DNA of 64,000 bases from Streptomyces kronopolitis. Lineage in GTDB: Bacteria > Actinomycetota > Actinomycetes > Streptomycetales > Streptomycetaceae. The position numbers and the translations under genes were made by a program. The stretch is taken from positions 1 to 64,000 of the forward strand of contig NZ_BMND01000008.1 of the NCBI RefSeq assembly GCF_014646275.1, written 5' to 3'. How positions within the stretch are numbered: the stretch's first letter is position 1; the number at the start of each line of letters is the position of its first letter. This document shows positions 1-8,142 of the stretch, piece by piece. The notes below the pieces were generated by a model. That model was not told the origin of the DNA. It did not search any database and saw nothing but the letters and a program-made list of their open reading frames with translations.

Positions 1-553
1 TGACGTCGGCGAACGGGCAGGCCGCGGCCAGCTCCAGATCCGTCTCGAAGCCGGAGTGGGACAGCACCATCCAGGCATCGACATGGTGATGGTGCTCAAG
101 CAGCAGTTCCCGCAGAGCCCGGGCAGGGTCGATGACGTGCTGGCCGCGACGCTGGGCGGCGGGGATGGCATCGAATGCCTGCCGGCCGATGACGGCGGTG
201 ACGGCGACCCGGCGTCCGGCGATGTCGAGGATGCGTATGCGGCCGAACAGTGACTTGCCGTCGATGTCGCTCCGCGCGTTCGCGCACACGGTGAGCTGGT
301 GCAGGCCGGGTTCGAAGTAGTGCGGCCAGCCGTGATTGCCGGGGGCGAGGACGTCGTAGAGCGTGGTGAGGATCTCCCGTTCGAGCCGGCCGCGGCCGAG
401 TTGGTAGTAGCCGGTGCCCTCGAAGAAATCACCGCAGTCGACGATCAGCGAGGTCGGCCGCAGGTCGTGCAGGTGGGCCAGCATGCCGCCGGCGTCGGCG
501 AGAGCGGAGTGGACATCGGTGGTGGCCACGATCCGCGCGAGGGTCCGGATCAT
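1..553 (-). CDS. Metallophosphoesterase / 5'-nucleotidase-like protein, C-terminus beyond the window
   Basis: The reading frame starts at ATG 553-551 and stays open to the left edge, so about 184 N-terminal residues are visible. The calcineurin-like phosphoesterase metal motifs appear in order: ATTDVHS near residue 10, DCGDFFEG near residue 40, APGNHGWPH near residue 70, and a later LSHSGFETD. This is the pattern of UshA/5'-nucleotidase two-metal phosphatases; the substrate cannot be told. There is no obvious signal peptide, so a cytoplasmic location is more likely than for secreted UshA. Its ATG overlaps the stop codon of the upstream MurA-like gene (ATGA), so the two are probably co-translated. 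The pairing suggests phosphate removal from a nucleotide-type product or by-product, which is inference. Confidence 0.75.
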   Translation of the reverse strand, partial: MIRTLARIVATTDVHSALADAGGMLAHLHDLRPTSLIVDCGDFFEGTGYYQLGRGRLEREILTTLYDVLAPGNHGWPHYFEPGLHQLTVCANARSDIDGKSLFGRIRILDIAGRRVAVTAVIGRQAFDAIPAAQRRGQHVIDPARALRELLLEHHHHVDAWMVLSHSGFETDLELAAACPFADV

Positions 554-1836
554 CGCGGCACCTCGGTGATGTCGGCGCCGAGCGAGCGGAGTTTGGCGGG
601 CAGGTTCGCATGTCCGCGGCGCAGCTGGTCCAGGCCCGTGACCGTCGTGGTGCCGTGAGCTGCCAGGGCAGCGACCAGGAGGGCGGAGCCAGTGCGGATG
701 TCCGTGGCGTTCACCTGCGCTCCCGTCAGCCACTGGGGCCCGGTCACCCGGCACTGGGTGGGTGAGAGGGCGTCGATCCGCGCTCCGAGCTGGGCGAGTT
801 GGGGCAGGAGGTTGCCGTGGCGGCCGGGGTTGATGGAGTCGGCGAACAGGTGGGTGCCGGGCAGGCCGAGGGCCAGCGCGATCAGGGCGGGTTCGAAGTC
901 GGCGTCCAGGCCGTCCGGCGCCAGCGACGCGATCGCCCGCAGTGGACGCCCGCTGATCGGCCGGCCCTGGTGGACGGTGACCGCGTCGGCGGCGACCGTG
1001 ACGGGGATGCCGGTCCAGTCCAGCAGCTGAGCCAGGGCCCGTAAGTCGGAGCCGTTCACGCCTTCGATGCGGCCCGTTCCGCCGGTGGCCGCGATGGCAC
1101 AGGCCAGGGTGCCGGCTTTGACCTTGTCGCCGGGGACCGTCCAGGACACCGTTCCCGCCGGCGCGCCGGGTGGAGGGGCCAGGGTGATCTTGCCCTCGCT
1201 GGCGTGGGCCTGCCACCCGCTCGCCCGCAGGGCCGCGAGCACGCTGGTGGTCTCCGGCGACAGGTTCGGGTTGCCCAGCTCCAGACGGCAGTTGCCGATG
1301 ACCGTACGGAGGATCGCGGCGATGCTCGCACCTCGTGAACGGAACGGCAGGTTCACGGTGACCAGGCTCGCGGAACTGCCGGCGATCACCTGGTATCCCG
1401 TGTCGTCGAAGAGGACGGTGTCCCCGAACACCTCGTAGACCTTGAAGTGCTGTTCCATGCCGCGGTCCCCGATCTCGCAGCCTCCCGGCCACGGCAGCGA
1501 GGCCTTGCCGAAGGCGGACAGCAGCGGTGGCACCAGGTAGTACGAAGCCCGGATGCGGGCGGCATCAGCCAGCACGGGAAGTTCGCGGCCGCGAGGTCCG
1601 GGCAGGACGACGACGGCCGCCGGTTCGGTGACCGGGTGGACGACGCGGTAGCCGCACCTCTCCAGGGGAGTGAGCATCCGCGACACGTCCGTGCTGGCCG
1701 GGACGCCGGACAGGTGGACGCCGCGGCGAAGGGATGCGGCAGCAGCCAGCAACGGCAGGGCAGCGTTCTTCGAACCGTCCACCCGCACAGTCCCCGACAG
1801 GGGGACGGCCGGGACGGACGGTGACAGTACCGACAC
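550..1836 (-). CDS. MurA-like enolpyruvyltransferase (EPSP synthase family)
   Basis: A 428-residue protein of the EPSP synthase/MurA fold, normal length for MurA. The N-terminal loop SKNAALP (Lys at about 23) and the motif PGGCEIGDRG (Cys at about 120) match the PEP-handling Lys and catalytic Cys of UDP-GlcNAc 1-carboxyvinyltransferase. MurA transfers enolpyruvate from PEP to the 3'-OH of UDP-GlcNAc in the cytoplasm. Streptomycetes normally have a housekeeping murA elsewhere. This copy is unlinked to wall genes and translationally coupled to a metallophosphoesterase, so it may serve a nucleoside or secondary-metabolite pathway (some nucleoside antibiotic clusters carry such enzymes) or be a fosfomycin-related paralogue. 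Family assignment is firm; substrate is open. Confidence 0.85.
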   Translation of the reverse strand: MSVLSPSVPAVPLSGTVRVDGSKNAALPLLAAAASLRRGVHLSGVPASTDVSRMLTPLERCGYRVVHPVTEPAAVVVLPGPRGRELPVLADAARIRASYYLVPPLLSAFGKASLPWPGGCEIGDRGMEQHFKVYEVFGDTVLFDDTGYQVIAGSSASLVTVNLPFRSRGASIAAILRTVIGNCRLELGNPNLSPETTSVLAALRASGWQAHASEGKITLAPPPGAPAGTVSWTVPGDKVKAGTLACAIAATGGTGRIEGVNGSDLRALAQLLDWTGIPVTVAADAVTVHQGRPISGRPLRAIASLAPDGLDADFEPALIALALGLPGTHLFADSINPGRHGNLLPQLAQLGARIDALSPTQCRVTGPQWLTGAQVNATDIRTGSALLVAALAAHGTTTVTGLDQLRRGHANLPAKLRSLGADITEVPR

Positions 1837-2086
1837 TGGTCACGCGAGTTGTCTCAAGCGTCATCAAAAGCCTCCGAGCAGTGGCGAGGACGGTTCGGCA
1901 AGTTGCGATCGCTGTGGGCGGCCTTGCCGCCGGCACTCTGTGCGGCAGCGGCCAGGCCGCGAAGGCACCCCAGGGGAGGTGGAGGTGCCCGCCGCACGCT
2001 TCCCGGGAGCCCGAGGGCGTGCGGCCCGGCAGCAGATGATCGACTCAAAGGGCGGCATCAACTGCCGGAACCAAGGGGCCGTCCGG

Positions 2087-2566
2087 TCAGGTGGGGACGG
2101 GATCGCGGCAGAGAAGGGTGCAGGTGATCTGCTTGCCGACCGGGGGTGTAGTGCACCGACCAGCCGGGGCGAGCGCGTCGAGGATCCAAAGGCCCCGGCC
2201 GCCTTCCGCGTCCGCGTTGTCCTGGGCCTGGGGCCGTCGGGCGGGCAGCGCGGCGGGCTCAGGGTCGTGGACCTGGACCAGGACGTGCTGATCGTGGTGG
2301 ACGACCTGGACGATCACCGGTGTCCAGGGGCCGCACAAACGGACGGCGTTTCCCACCAGTTCACTGGCCACCAGCCGAGCCCTATCAGCGACGTCCTCGC
2401 CGCCACCGGCCCCGGTGACCGCCTTGAAGACCTCGGCTCGCATCTCCCTCAGGTGCTGGGCACTCGCGCTCATGTGTAAGGCGAACCCGTCAGCGCGGTG
2501 CACCAGGTAGAAGCCGCAGGCAGCCCGCGGGCCGTACGGCTGGCTTCGGATCGTGTCATCGTGCAT
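2087..2566 (-). CDS. HATPase_c-type ATP-binding regulator (RsbW/AbaA-like)
   Basis: A 159-residue protein with GHKL ATPase signatures: the N-box SELVGNAVRL and the G-box GRGLWILDAL. These are typical of the very numerous Streptomyces anti-sigma-type ATPases (HATPase_c_2). The family contains serine kinases that phosphorylate anti-sigma antagonists, but many members have no known partner. I chose ATG 2566 because GGGGGAG lies six bases upstream; a longer GTG start at 2641 would add a CPFC-containing stretch. It is divergent from the XRE regulator at 2836, and together with the DUF397 gene this resembles whiJ/abaA-type regulatory loci. Confidence in family is high, in target none. Confidence 0.8.
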   Translation of the reverse strand: MHDDTIRSQPYGPRAACGFYLVHRADGFALHMSASAQHLREMRAEVFKAVTGAGGGEDVADRARLVASELVGNAVRLCGPWTPVIVQVVHHDQHVLVQVHDPEPAALPARRPQAQDNADAEGGRGLWILDALAPAGRCTTPPVGKQITCTLLCRDPVPT

Positions 2567-2750
2567 GGCGTGCTCCCCCAGTCGACAGAACGGGCAGCCG
2601 GCCGCGGCCAGCCGGGCCGGGCTCGCCCTGTGGGTCGGCACGTCGGCCCCCGACGGCGTGAGGCACTCCCGGGAAGTCGGCGCAAGGCAATGGCATATGA
2701 CACGAAGAGCGATAAAGGCATCACACTTCGCAACCGATAGTCAGCATGCC

Positions 2751-2781
2751 TTGGGCAACACGAGTTGGGCAACATGCCCAA
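2751..2781. promoter_or_regulatory. TTGGGCA palindromic operator candidate
   Basis: A perfect inverted repeat TTGGGCA-ACA-TGCCCAA lies at 2765-2781, preceded by an extra direct half-site TTGGGCA at 2751-2757. It sits in the divergent intergenic region about 55 bp before the XRE start at 2836. A likely binder is the adjacent XRE protein itself. The symmetry is seen; the role is inferred. Confidence 0.5.
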
Positions 2782-2835
2782 TCGAGTTTCCTCAGATTGG
2801 TTGTCCATGTCGCGGGCAGAGGCCAGACTGAGCGC

Positions 2836-3708
2836 ATGGCGTGGAAGAGAAACCCTGCCCCCAAGTCCGTCTACCGCCGGCAACTCTCGGCCCGCCTCAA
2901 GGAATTACGCGAGGCAGCGGATCTGACGATGGCCGAGGCCGCGCAGGACATCGAGATCAACCCTGGAACGCTGAGCCGGATCGAATCCGGCGAACGCGGC
3001 ACCACTCCCGTCGTGGTGAAGGCGATGCTCGACCGCTACGACGTCAAGGACACCGCAGTCCGGGAGGACGTCTTGGACCTGGTCCGCGCGGACCAGGCGC
3101 AGAAGCAGAAATGGTGGCGCAAATACTCCGCGGTCATCAACACCACCCAGTACGGCGGATACCTCGAACTGGAGGCCAGTGCGACATCGATGCGGTCGTA
3201 CGAGCCGCAGCTGATCCCGGGCCTTCTGCAGACCGCCGACTACGCAGGCAAGGTCATCTCAGCGATGCGGATGGACCTGGATGCCAAGCAGATCGACGCC
3301 CTGGTGACGGTTCGGATGAACCGTCAGGCCCCGCTGGGCGGCGATAACGCCCCGAAGCTGTGGGCGGTCATCGACGAAGCCGCCATACGGCGCATGAGCG
3401 GATCGCCCGCCGTTCTCAGAGGCCAGCTCCAACGCCTGCTTGAGGTCGAACCGCGGACCAACATCACGCTGCAGCTTCTACCGTTCGACGCCGGCTTCCA
3501 TCCCGGGTTGTACGGGTCGTTCATGCTCATGGGTTTCCCCGAACCCAACCCGGACGTCGTCTGGGTGGAGAATCTGACCAACTCGGTGTGCTTCGAGGGG
3601 GCTGAGGATGTGGGGCGCTACACCGAGGTCTTTGACCATCTGCGGGCCACGGCCCTCGGCCCGCCCGAGACCCGCAGCCGCATCAAGAGCATGCTCAAGG
3701 AGCTGTAA
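2836..3708 (+). CDS. XRE-family regulator with DUF5753 domain
   Basis: A 290-residue DNA-binding regulator. The N-terminal 80 residues form a Cro/C1 helix-turn-helix (RLKELREAADLTMAEAAQ followed by PGTLSRIESGERG). The remaining 200 residues are a DUF5753 sensor/effector domain with its usual SYEPQLIPGLLQTADYA and a LQLLPFDAGFHPG segment. ATG 2836 is chosen over the upstream ATG 2746 because it is the usual family start, directly before MAWKRNP. Leu-24 is encoded by TTA (2905-2907), so translation should depend on the developmental tRNA BldA. The DUF397 gene follows with no gap. Such pairs regulate development and antibiotic production in Streptomyces (WhiJ type). Confidence 0.9.
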   Translation: MAWKRNPAPKSVYRRQLSARLKELREAADLTMAEAAQDIEINPGTLSRIESGERGTTPVVVKAMLDRYDVKDTAVREDVLDLVRADQAQKQKWWRKYSAVINTTQYGGYLELEASATSMRSYEPQLIPGLLQTADYAGKVISAMRMDLDAKQIDALVTVRMNRQAPLGGDNAPKLWAVIDEAAIRRMSGSPAVLRGQLQRLLEVEPRTNITLQLLPFDAGFHPGLYGSFMLMGFPEPNPDVVWVENLTNSVCFEGAEDVGRYTEVFDHLRATALGPPETRSRIKSMLKEL

Positions 3709-3939
3709 GTGAGCAACACCAAGCCTGACCCCGCCGAACTGGACTTCTCCACCGTCACCTGGGAGAAGAGCCCGTTCAGCGGCGGCAACGACAACTGCGT
3801 GGAATTCGGCGTGATCGACGACCTGATCGCCGTACGGGACTCCAAGCGCCCCGAGCAGACCCCGCTTGTGTATACGCGGGGCGAGATCGGGGCTCTGCTG
3901 GCCGGCGCGAAGGCCGGCGCCTTCGACCATCTGACCTGA
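3709..3939 (+). CDS. DUF397 protein
   Basis: A 76-residue DUF397 protein with the diagnostic FSGGNDNCVEFG and IAVRDSKRP motifs. It begins with GTG directly after the stop codon of the XRE regulator, so the two are co-translated. DUF397 proteins are paired with DUF5753 regulators throughout Streptomyces; the known view is that the small partner modulates the regulator, sometimes in a toxin-antitoxin-like manner, but the biochemical activity is not established. Complete and undamaged. Confidence 0.9.
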   Translation: MSNTKPDPAELDFSTVTWEKSPFSGGNDNCVEFGVIDDLIAVRDSKRPEQTPLVYTRGEIGALLAGAKAGAFDHLT

Positions 3940-3996
3940 GCATCCGCATCCGTCACCTGAGACGGCCATAGACGAAGGCGGCCGACCCCAGCCTTA

Positions 3997-4886
3997 GAGG
4001 AGCTAACAGAATCGTTTGGCGGGCCCATATCCCGTTGCCTGTCGCCTCGTTGGATAAGCCGTGGGGAAGGGACTGGGCCCGCCGTGGCTGGTGACGGATG
4101 ACCTGTGGGGTCGGGTCGAACCGCTGCTGCCGGTTCGCACTCGGCGGGAGCGAAATACGGGCCGGCTGCCATTGGATGACCGTAAGTGCCTGCAGGGCAT
4201 CCTGTTCGTGCTGCACACGGGTATCCAGTGGGAATGGTTGCCCCAGGAGCTCGGCTTCGGCTCCGGGATGACCTGCTGGCGTCGGCTGCGTGACTGGAAC
4301 GAGGCCGGGGTGTGGGATCGACTGCACCGGTGCTGCTGACCGAGCTGCACCAGGCCGGGAAGCTGGACTGGTCCCGGGCGGTGATCGACGGCTCACACAG
4401 GCAGGCCCGTCGGGGCGGCCCAAAACCGGGCCGAGCCCGGTCGACCGCGCCCGACCCGGCTCGAAGCACCACGTAATCACCGACGCGCACGGCACCCCGC
4501 TGGCCATCACGCTCACCGGCGGCAACCGCCACGACATCACCCAGCTGCTGCCGCTGCTGGACGCGATACCCCACGTCAAAGGCCGCACCGGGCGCCCCCG
4601 CCACCGACCACGGCAACTGTTCGCAGATCGTGGTTACGACTTCGACAAGTACCGCCGCCTGCTGTGGAAGCGAGGCATCAAGCCTGTCATCGCCCGCCGC
4701 GGCACACCGCACGGCTCCGGCCTCGGCGTTGTCCGCTGGGTGGTAGAGCGCACGAACGCCTGGATCCACGGATTTCGCCGCCTGCGGATCCGCTGGGAGA
4801 TCCGCGACGACATCCACGAAGCCTTCCTCAAGCTTGCCTGCTGCGTGATCACCTACCGACGTGTCAGAGCATTCTGTTAGCTCCTC
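3997..4886 (+). mobile_element. IS5-family insertion sequence, 890 bp
   Basis: Terminal inverted repeats are perfect over 16 bp: GAGGAGCTAACAGAAT at 3997-4012 and its complement at 4871-4886. The element is flanked by direct TTA copies at 3994-3996 and 4887-4889. The restored target CTTAG fits the CTNAG target and TNA duplication known for some IS5-family groups. It carries one transposase coding region in three frames (see next entry). The intact ends mean it could still be mobilised in trans. Confidence 0.85.
4061..4880 (+). pseudogene. IS5-family transposase, frameshifted
   Basis: The N-terminal frame (4061-4339) gives the DDE-transposase start LVTDDLWGRVEPLLP and HTGIQWEWLPQELGFGSG. The C-terminal frame (to 4880) gives ADRGYDFDKYRRLLW and WVVERTNAWIHGFRRL, ending inside the right terminal repeat. 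Between them a third frame reads VLLTELHQAGKLDWSRAVID. The first frame change, near 4328, looks like loss of one G in CACCGG(G)TGCTG and is probably inactivating. The second, near 4420 at CCCAAAACC, fits the programmed -1 slippage normal for this group. So the element needs one normal and one abnormal shift, and the gene is likely dead. Confidence 0.8.
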
Positions 4887-5197
4887 TTAGTGGGGTCGGC
4901 CGCCTTCGTCATCTTCGCAGAACCACGCCAAAATGCGGTGAAGCTGAGGAAGGCTGAGGAGATACCCAGGCCCCGGTGTGCTTCTCCAGCACGGCTGGCA
5001 GCTCGCGGAGGCCGCGCGGGTATAACGCCGGCGGGTCGACGACCGCGACCGGTCGGTGAGCCTGCGGACCATCTCCGGAGGGCTGCTTTCGCTCGGCCGG
5101 CGCTCCTGCTGCGGACGGGTCTCTTCCGCTCTGGAACGGACACAGCTCGGAGGGAACACTTCCCGAAGGGGGAACGACCGGGTGTGGGCTCGCAGAC

Positions 5198-5655
5198 CTT
5201 CACGGAGGTGGAGCGACGAAGCGTCGCGACGCGGTGAAGCTCGCCGGACTGGCCATGGCCGCCCCGGCTACCGCCACACAGATCCTGGAGCAGGCCGCCG
5301 CCGAGGCCATGGAGTTCACCCGGCAGGCGGAGGCGACCTCGCTCGGCTCGGGAACCCTTGACGACCTCGACCTCGCGGTCACCGAGTTCAACCACGCCTA
5401 CTCGCTCAAGCCGCCCAAGGTCGTCTTCGACGCGGTAATGGGCTATCGGCGCAAGGGCGACGCTCTGCTGCAGGCCAATCGCACCCACCGCCAGAGCGCG
5501 AGCTGATGGCGTTCGCCGGCTGGCTGTCCGAGATCTTGGCGTGGCTCGCCCAGGCGCCGGACCTTAGCCTGCGGTTCGTTGACCGAGTGCGTCGACGATT
5601 TCCGGAGCTGGGAGCCGCGCCAGCTGCAGTTTGCCCGGAATTGAGTGGAACATAA
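5198..5655 (+). pseudogene. Remnant of an XRE/TPR-type regulator
   Basis: One frame encodes about 90 residues beginning KRRDAVKLAGLAMAAPA and continuing ILEQAAAEAMEFTRQAEA, GTLDDLDLAVTEF and AVMGYRRKGDALL, the middle part of Streptomyces XRE regulators with a tetratricopeptide-like C-terminal domain. After the stop at 5506 another frame reads FAGWLSEILAWLAQ, the next conserved segment of the same family, so a frameshift separates them. No N-terminal helix-turn-helix is readable upstream and the C-terminus is missing. It lies just right of the IS5 element. I call it a decayed regulator. Confidence 0.6.
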
Positions 5656-5760
5656 GTGCGAGATGGGGTCCTTTTTCCGTTAGCGGGTATACCAATCACT
5701 CTCGTGCTGCACTATGGGTACTCGCGTGACCGGTGGGTTGATTAGCTTAGGGAGGGTGTT

Positions 5761-6696
5761 GTGACAGCCCAGGCAGCTCGGGCTCAACCGCAGCGAGTGC
5801 GGAACCTGCATACCGAGCAGGTGCCGACTGCGCAGGCGATGATCGCGGGTGGTTCCCTGCGGGAGCATCGCGAACGGCTCAAGCTGACCCTGGAAGGGGC
5901 GGCCGGCCGCGCCCGGGAGTTGCAGGCTGCTGCAGGGGCGCCGGTGCGGTTCTCCAGCGCGAAGCTGAGCCGCCTGGAAACCGGTCAGCAGAAGTTCAAG
6001 CGGGCCGACCTTCAGTGCTTATACGGCGTTTATGGGATCGAGGCCGAGTCAGAGCGGGAGCGCCTGCTGGAGCTGACGACCACAGCTAACAGGCGGCCCT
6101 GGTATCAGGATTGGTCGGATGTCTCCAGCAACCACCTGCGCACTTATATGAGTTTCGAGGACGCTGCGCAGCGCATCCGGTCCTTTGAGCCACAACTGCT
6201 CTACGGCCTCTTGCAGATACCCGACTACGCTCGCGCCGTCTTCAGGGTGATGTGCCCGCGGGATTCTGAGCGGGAGATCACGCGGCGGGTGGAGCTGCGT
6301 GAGGAGCGCGCCGACCGCTTCGCACGGGGCGAGGGCAAAAAGTTGATCGTCGTGATCGACGAGAGCACGCTGCTGCGCCCGTACGGTAGCTACGAGATCA
6401 TGCGTCGTCAGCTCGATCACCTCATCAGCCTCACCGACAATCCGCGTTTCGTGATGCGAATAGCCGAACAGGGACGCCTGAACATGCCGACCTTGATCGG
6501 GCCAACCACCATCTTTGATTTTGCCGAGCAGGTCCTTCCCGATCTGTGCTACATGGAGCACCACCTGAGTGGTCTCCTGCTGCAGGAGAAGGAGCAGGTC
6601 AACCTCCAGGCCATGGCGTTTGACCGCCTGCGGAATTCCTGCTTGCGCCGAGATGTGTCCACCCGCCGGCTACAGGCTCTGCGGCGTCGGGCCTGA
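5761..6696 (+). CDS. XRE-family regulator with DUF5753 domain
   Basis: A 311-residue regulator, intact. The N-terminal helix-turn-helix spans roughly residues 30-90 (SLREHRERLKLTLEGAAGR ... FSSAKLSRLETGQQ), followed by a DUF5753 domain with IRSFEPQLLYGLLQIPDYA and VVIDESTLLRPYG. The start is GTG 5761, preceded by GGGAGGG at suitable spacing. Leu-87 is a TTA codon (6019-6021), again implying BldA dependence. The gene is convergent with the DUF574 methyltransferase, with a terminator hairpin between. By context its partner is probably the DUF397 protein at 7852-8091. Confidence 0.9.
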   Translation: MTAQAARAQPQRVRNLHTEQVPTAQAMIAGGSLREHRERLKLTLEGAAGRARELQAAAGAPVRFSSAKLSRLETGQQKFKRADLQCLYGVYGIEAESERERLLELTTTANRRPWYQDWSDVSSNHLRTYMSFEDAAQRIRSFEPQLLYGLLQIPDYARAVFRVMCPRDSEREITRRVELREERADRFARGEGKKLIVVIDESTLLRPYGSYEIMRRQLDHLISLTDNPRFVMRIAEQGRLNMPTLIGPTTIFDFAEQVLPDLCYMEHHLSGLLLQEKEQVNLQAMAFDRLRNSCLRRDVSTRRLQALRRRA

Positions 6697-6715
6697 CGGA
6701 GCGCCTTCGTTGAGG

Positions 6716-6741
6716 GACGCCGGGCCCGGTGGCCCGGCGTC
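6716..6741. terminator. Bidirectional terminator hairpin
   Basis: An 11-bp perfect stem GACGCCGGGCC / GGCCCGGCGTC with CGGT loop lies between the convergent XRE and methyltransferase genes, 20 bp past the XRE stop. Streptomyces terminators commonly lack a U-tract, as here. Confidence 0.75.
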
Positions 6742-6748
6742 TCGGCAA

Positions 6749-7591
6749 TCAAGTCTTGCTCGCCACTCCTCCGTAGAGGGAAACCGCGGCATCGGAGTGG
6801 AGGCTGGGTCCGCTGTGCGGCTCCGGTCGCCAGCGATGCGCCACGACAAGGCCGGGCTCGACCATCTCCAAATCCTGGAAGAACCGCTGCACCTCGTCCT
6901 TGCTGCGTACCTGAGTCGGGGTCCCGCTGCTGACGTAGACGTCGATGACGGCGGCCCAGGATTCGGGATCGAAGTCGCCAGTACAGTGCGTCAGGCTCAA
7001 GTAGGAACCCTGAGGCAATTCGGCCACCAAGGCGCCAACTACCCCGTAGGGATCGGCAGCGTCGGGCACAAAATGCAGTAAGGCGTGGAGAGAAAGCCCT
7101 ATGGGTTCCTTCCAGTTCAGGCTCTCCGTGGCGCGCACTGCCCGAAGAACCTTCTCGGGCGAATTGGCGTCGGCCTCGACGAAGTGAGTCTCGCCCTCGG
7201 GAGTGCCGTCGAGCAGTTCGTCGGCATACATCAGCACGAGGGGATCGTTGTCGACGTAGACCACCCGGCACCCAGGGTCCACCAACTGTGCGACTTCATG
7301 CAGGTTGGGAGTTGTCGGGATGCCAGTGCCGATATCAATGAACTGCCGGACGCCGCATTCGCTGGCCAGGTAATGCACTGCGCGGTGCATGAAGGCCCGG
7401 TTCGCCCGAGCGGCCGCGGGGATTGAAGGGAAGAGGCCGACGACCTCCTGTGCCGCCTCGCGGTCGACTAGGTAGTTCGTCTTTCCACCGAGATAGTAAT
7501 CGTACATGCGGGCGCTGTGGGGCCGGTCTTGCTCTAAGTCCCTCTCGCTACCCGCATCACCATCGAAGCCTTCGTCCGGTTGTCCATCCAC
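6749..7591 (-). CDS. SAM-dependent methyltransferase, DUF574 (SAV2177) family
   Basis: A 280-residue protein of the DUF574 family abundant in streptomycetes. The family start RPHSARMYDYYLGGKTNY is followed by the SAM-binding region FIDIGTGIPTTPNLH, VVYVDNDPLVL and FVEADANSP. GTG 7591 is chosen because GGAGGGGG lies six bases upstream; the open frame extends further but has no family similarity there. Substrates of this family are unknown; members often lie beside XRE/DUF397 genes, as here. A dyad ATGCATTTGCAT lies about 60 bp upstream and recurs upstream of the next gene. Confidence 0.85.
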   Translation of the reverse strand: MDGQPDEGFDGDAGSERDLEQDRPHSARMYDYYLGGKTNYLVDREAAQEVVGLFPSIPAAARANRAFMHRAVHYLASECGVRQFIDIGTGIPTTPNLHEVAQLVDPGCRVVYVDNDPLVLMYADELLDGTPEGETHFVEADANSPEKVLRAVRATESLNWKEPIGLSLHALLHFVPDAADPYGVVGALVAELPQGSYLSLTHCTGDFDPESWAAVIDVYVSSGTPTQVRSKDEVQRFFQDLEMVEPGLVVAHRWRPEPHSGPSLHSDAAVSLYGGVASKT

Positions 7592-7648
7592 GCTGTCCCC
7601 CTCCGCTTGGAGCCGTCTTGCCTTCCTTCGGTCACGGTGACCGTGCGG

Positions 7649-7660
7649 ATGCATTTGCAT
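7649..7660. promoter_or_regulatory. ATGCA-TTGCAT dyad, copy 1
   Basis: ATGCATTTGCAT lies about 58 bp before the methyltransferase start. A one-base variant that is a perfect palindrome occurs at 8131-8142 before the DUF397 gene. Shared spacing to two minus-strand genes suggests a common regulator, perhaps the XRE protein at 5761. Confidence 0.45.
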
Positions 7661-7851
7661 CAGTGTTATGCCTACTGGTCGGTACGCTCCCGTGTCCACC
7701 CCTGGCGACCGGCATTGGCCGGTTTGGCGTCCATACAGAGCGGACATGCCGACTCCTGGCCGATGCTGGCGGGCGGTCTACTGGACAACCGGCCGGCAAG
7801 CAATGAGACCGCGACGGTTGCGACCGCCTACCTGTTGCCGTGCGCCCGCGC

Positions 7852-8091
7852 TTAGCGCGAGAGGTGCCCCATGGCCGCAGCGCGAGTGAACGCCGCCGCT
7901 ACAGCACTGGGGAAGCGCAGGACGGGGCCATCAGCGACCTTCGAATCCCGCACGAGCACCAGTTCGTCGCCGAGTTGAGCTACCTCCACACACGCGCCCT
8001 CCCCGTTGCTGTAGGAACTCTTGCGCCACGCCGGCGTCAGCAGCCCCGCCGACGCCTGAACGTCACCAGTCGCCGTGCCAACTTCTTCCAT
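7852..8091 (-). CDS. DUF397 protein
   Basis: A 79-residue DUF397 protein with the hallmark WRKSSYSNGEGACVEVA and VLVRDSKVADGPVL. ATG 8091 is preceded by GGAGG with six-base spacing; the longer frame to 8142 is unlikely. It probably partners the XRE regulator at 5761-6696, from which it is separated by the methyltransferase. The palindrome ATGCAATTGCAT lies about 40 bp upstream. Confidence 0.85.
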   Translation of the reverse strand: MEEVGTATGDVQASAGLLTPAWRKSSYSNGEGACVEVAQLGDELVLVRDSKVADGPVLRFPSAVAAAFTRAAAMGHLSR

Positions 8092-8130
8092 GGCCAACCT
8101 CCGAATCCGAGGACCATCCCTGTGCGAGAG

Positions 8131-8142
8131 ATGCAATTGCAT
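8131..8142. promoter_or_regulatory. ATGCAATTGCAT palindrome, copy 2
   Basis: A perfect 12-bp palindrome 40 bp upstream of the DUF397 start, differing by one base from the site at 7649-7660. Such an A/T-centred palindrome is uncommon in this GC-rich context. Confidence 0.45.

Larger units (their letters stand above)
3971..4910. terminator. 20-bp hairpin split by an IS element
   Basis: Left arm 3971-3990 (begins GACGAAGGCGGCC, ends GACCCCA) and right arm 4891-4910 are exact reverse complements over 20 bases. Removing the IS and one copy of the TTA duplication restores a stem with a 7-nt loop GCCTTAG, starting about 30 bp after the DUF397 stop. It is best read as the transcription terminator of the XRE/DUF397 operon, interrupted in its loop. 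Arms are seen directly; terminator function is inferred. Confidence 0.7.

Noticed and set aside
3618..4817. A 399-residue minus-strand frame spanning the IS element
   Set aside because: It crosses the IS boundary and DUF397 in antisense, so it cannot be an old gene, and has no domain.
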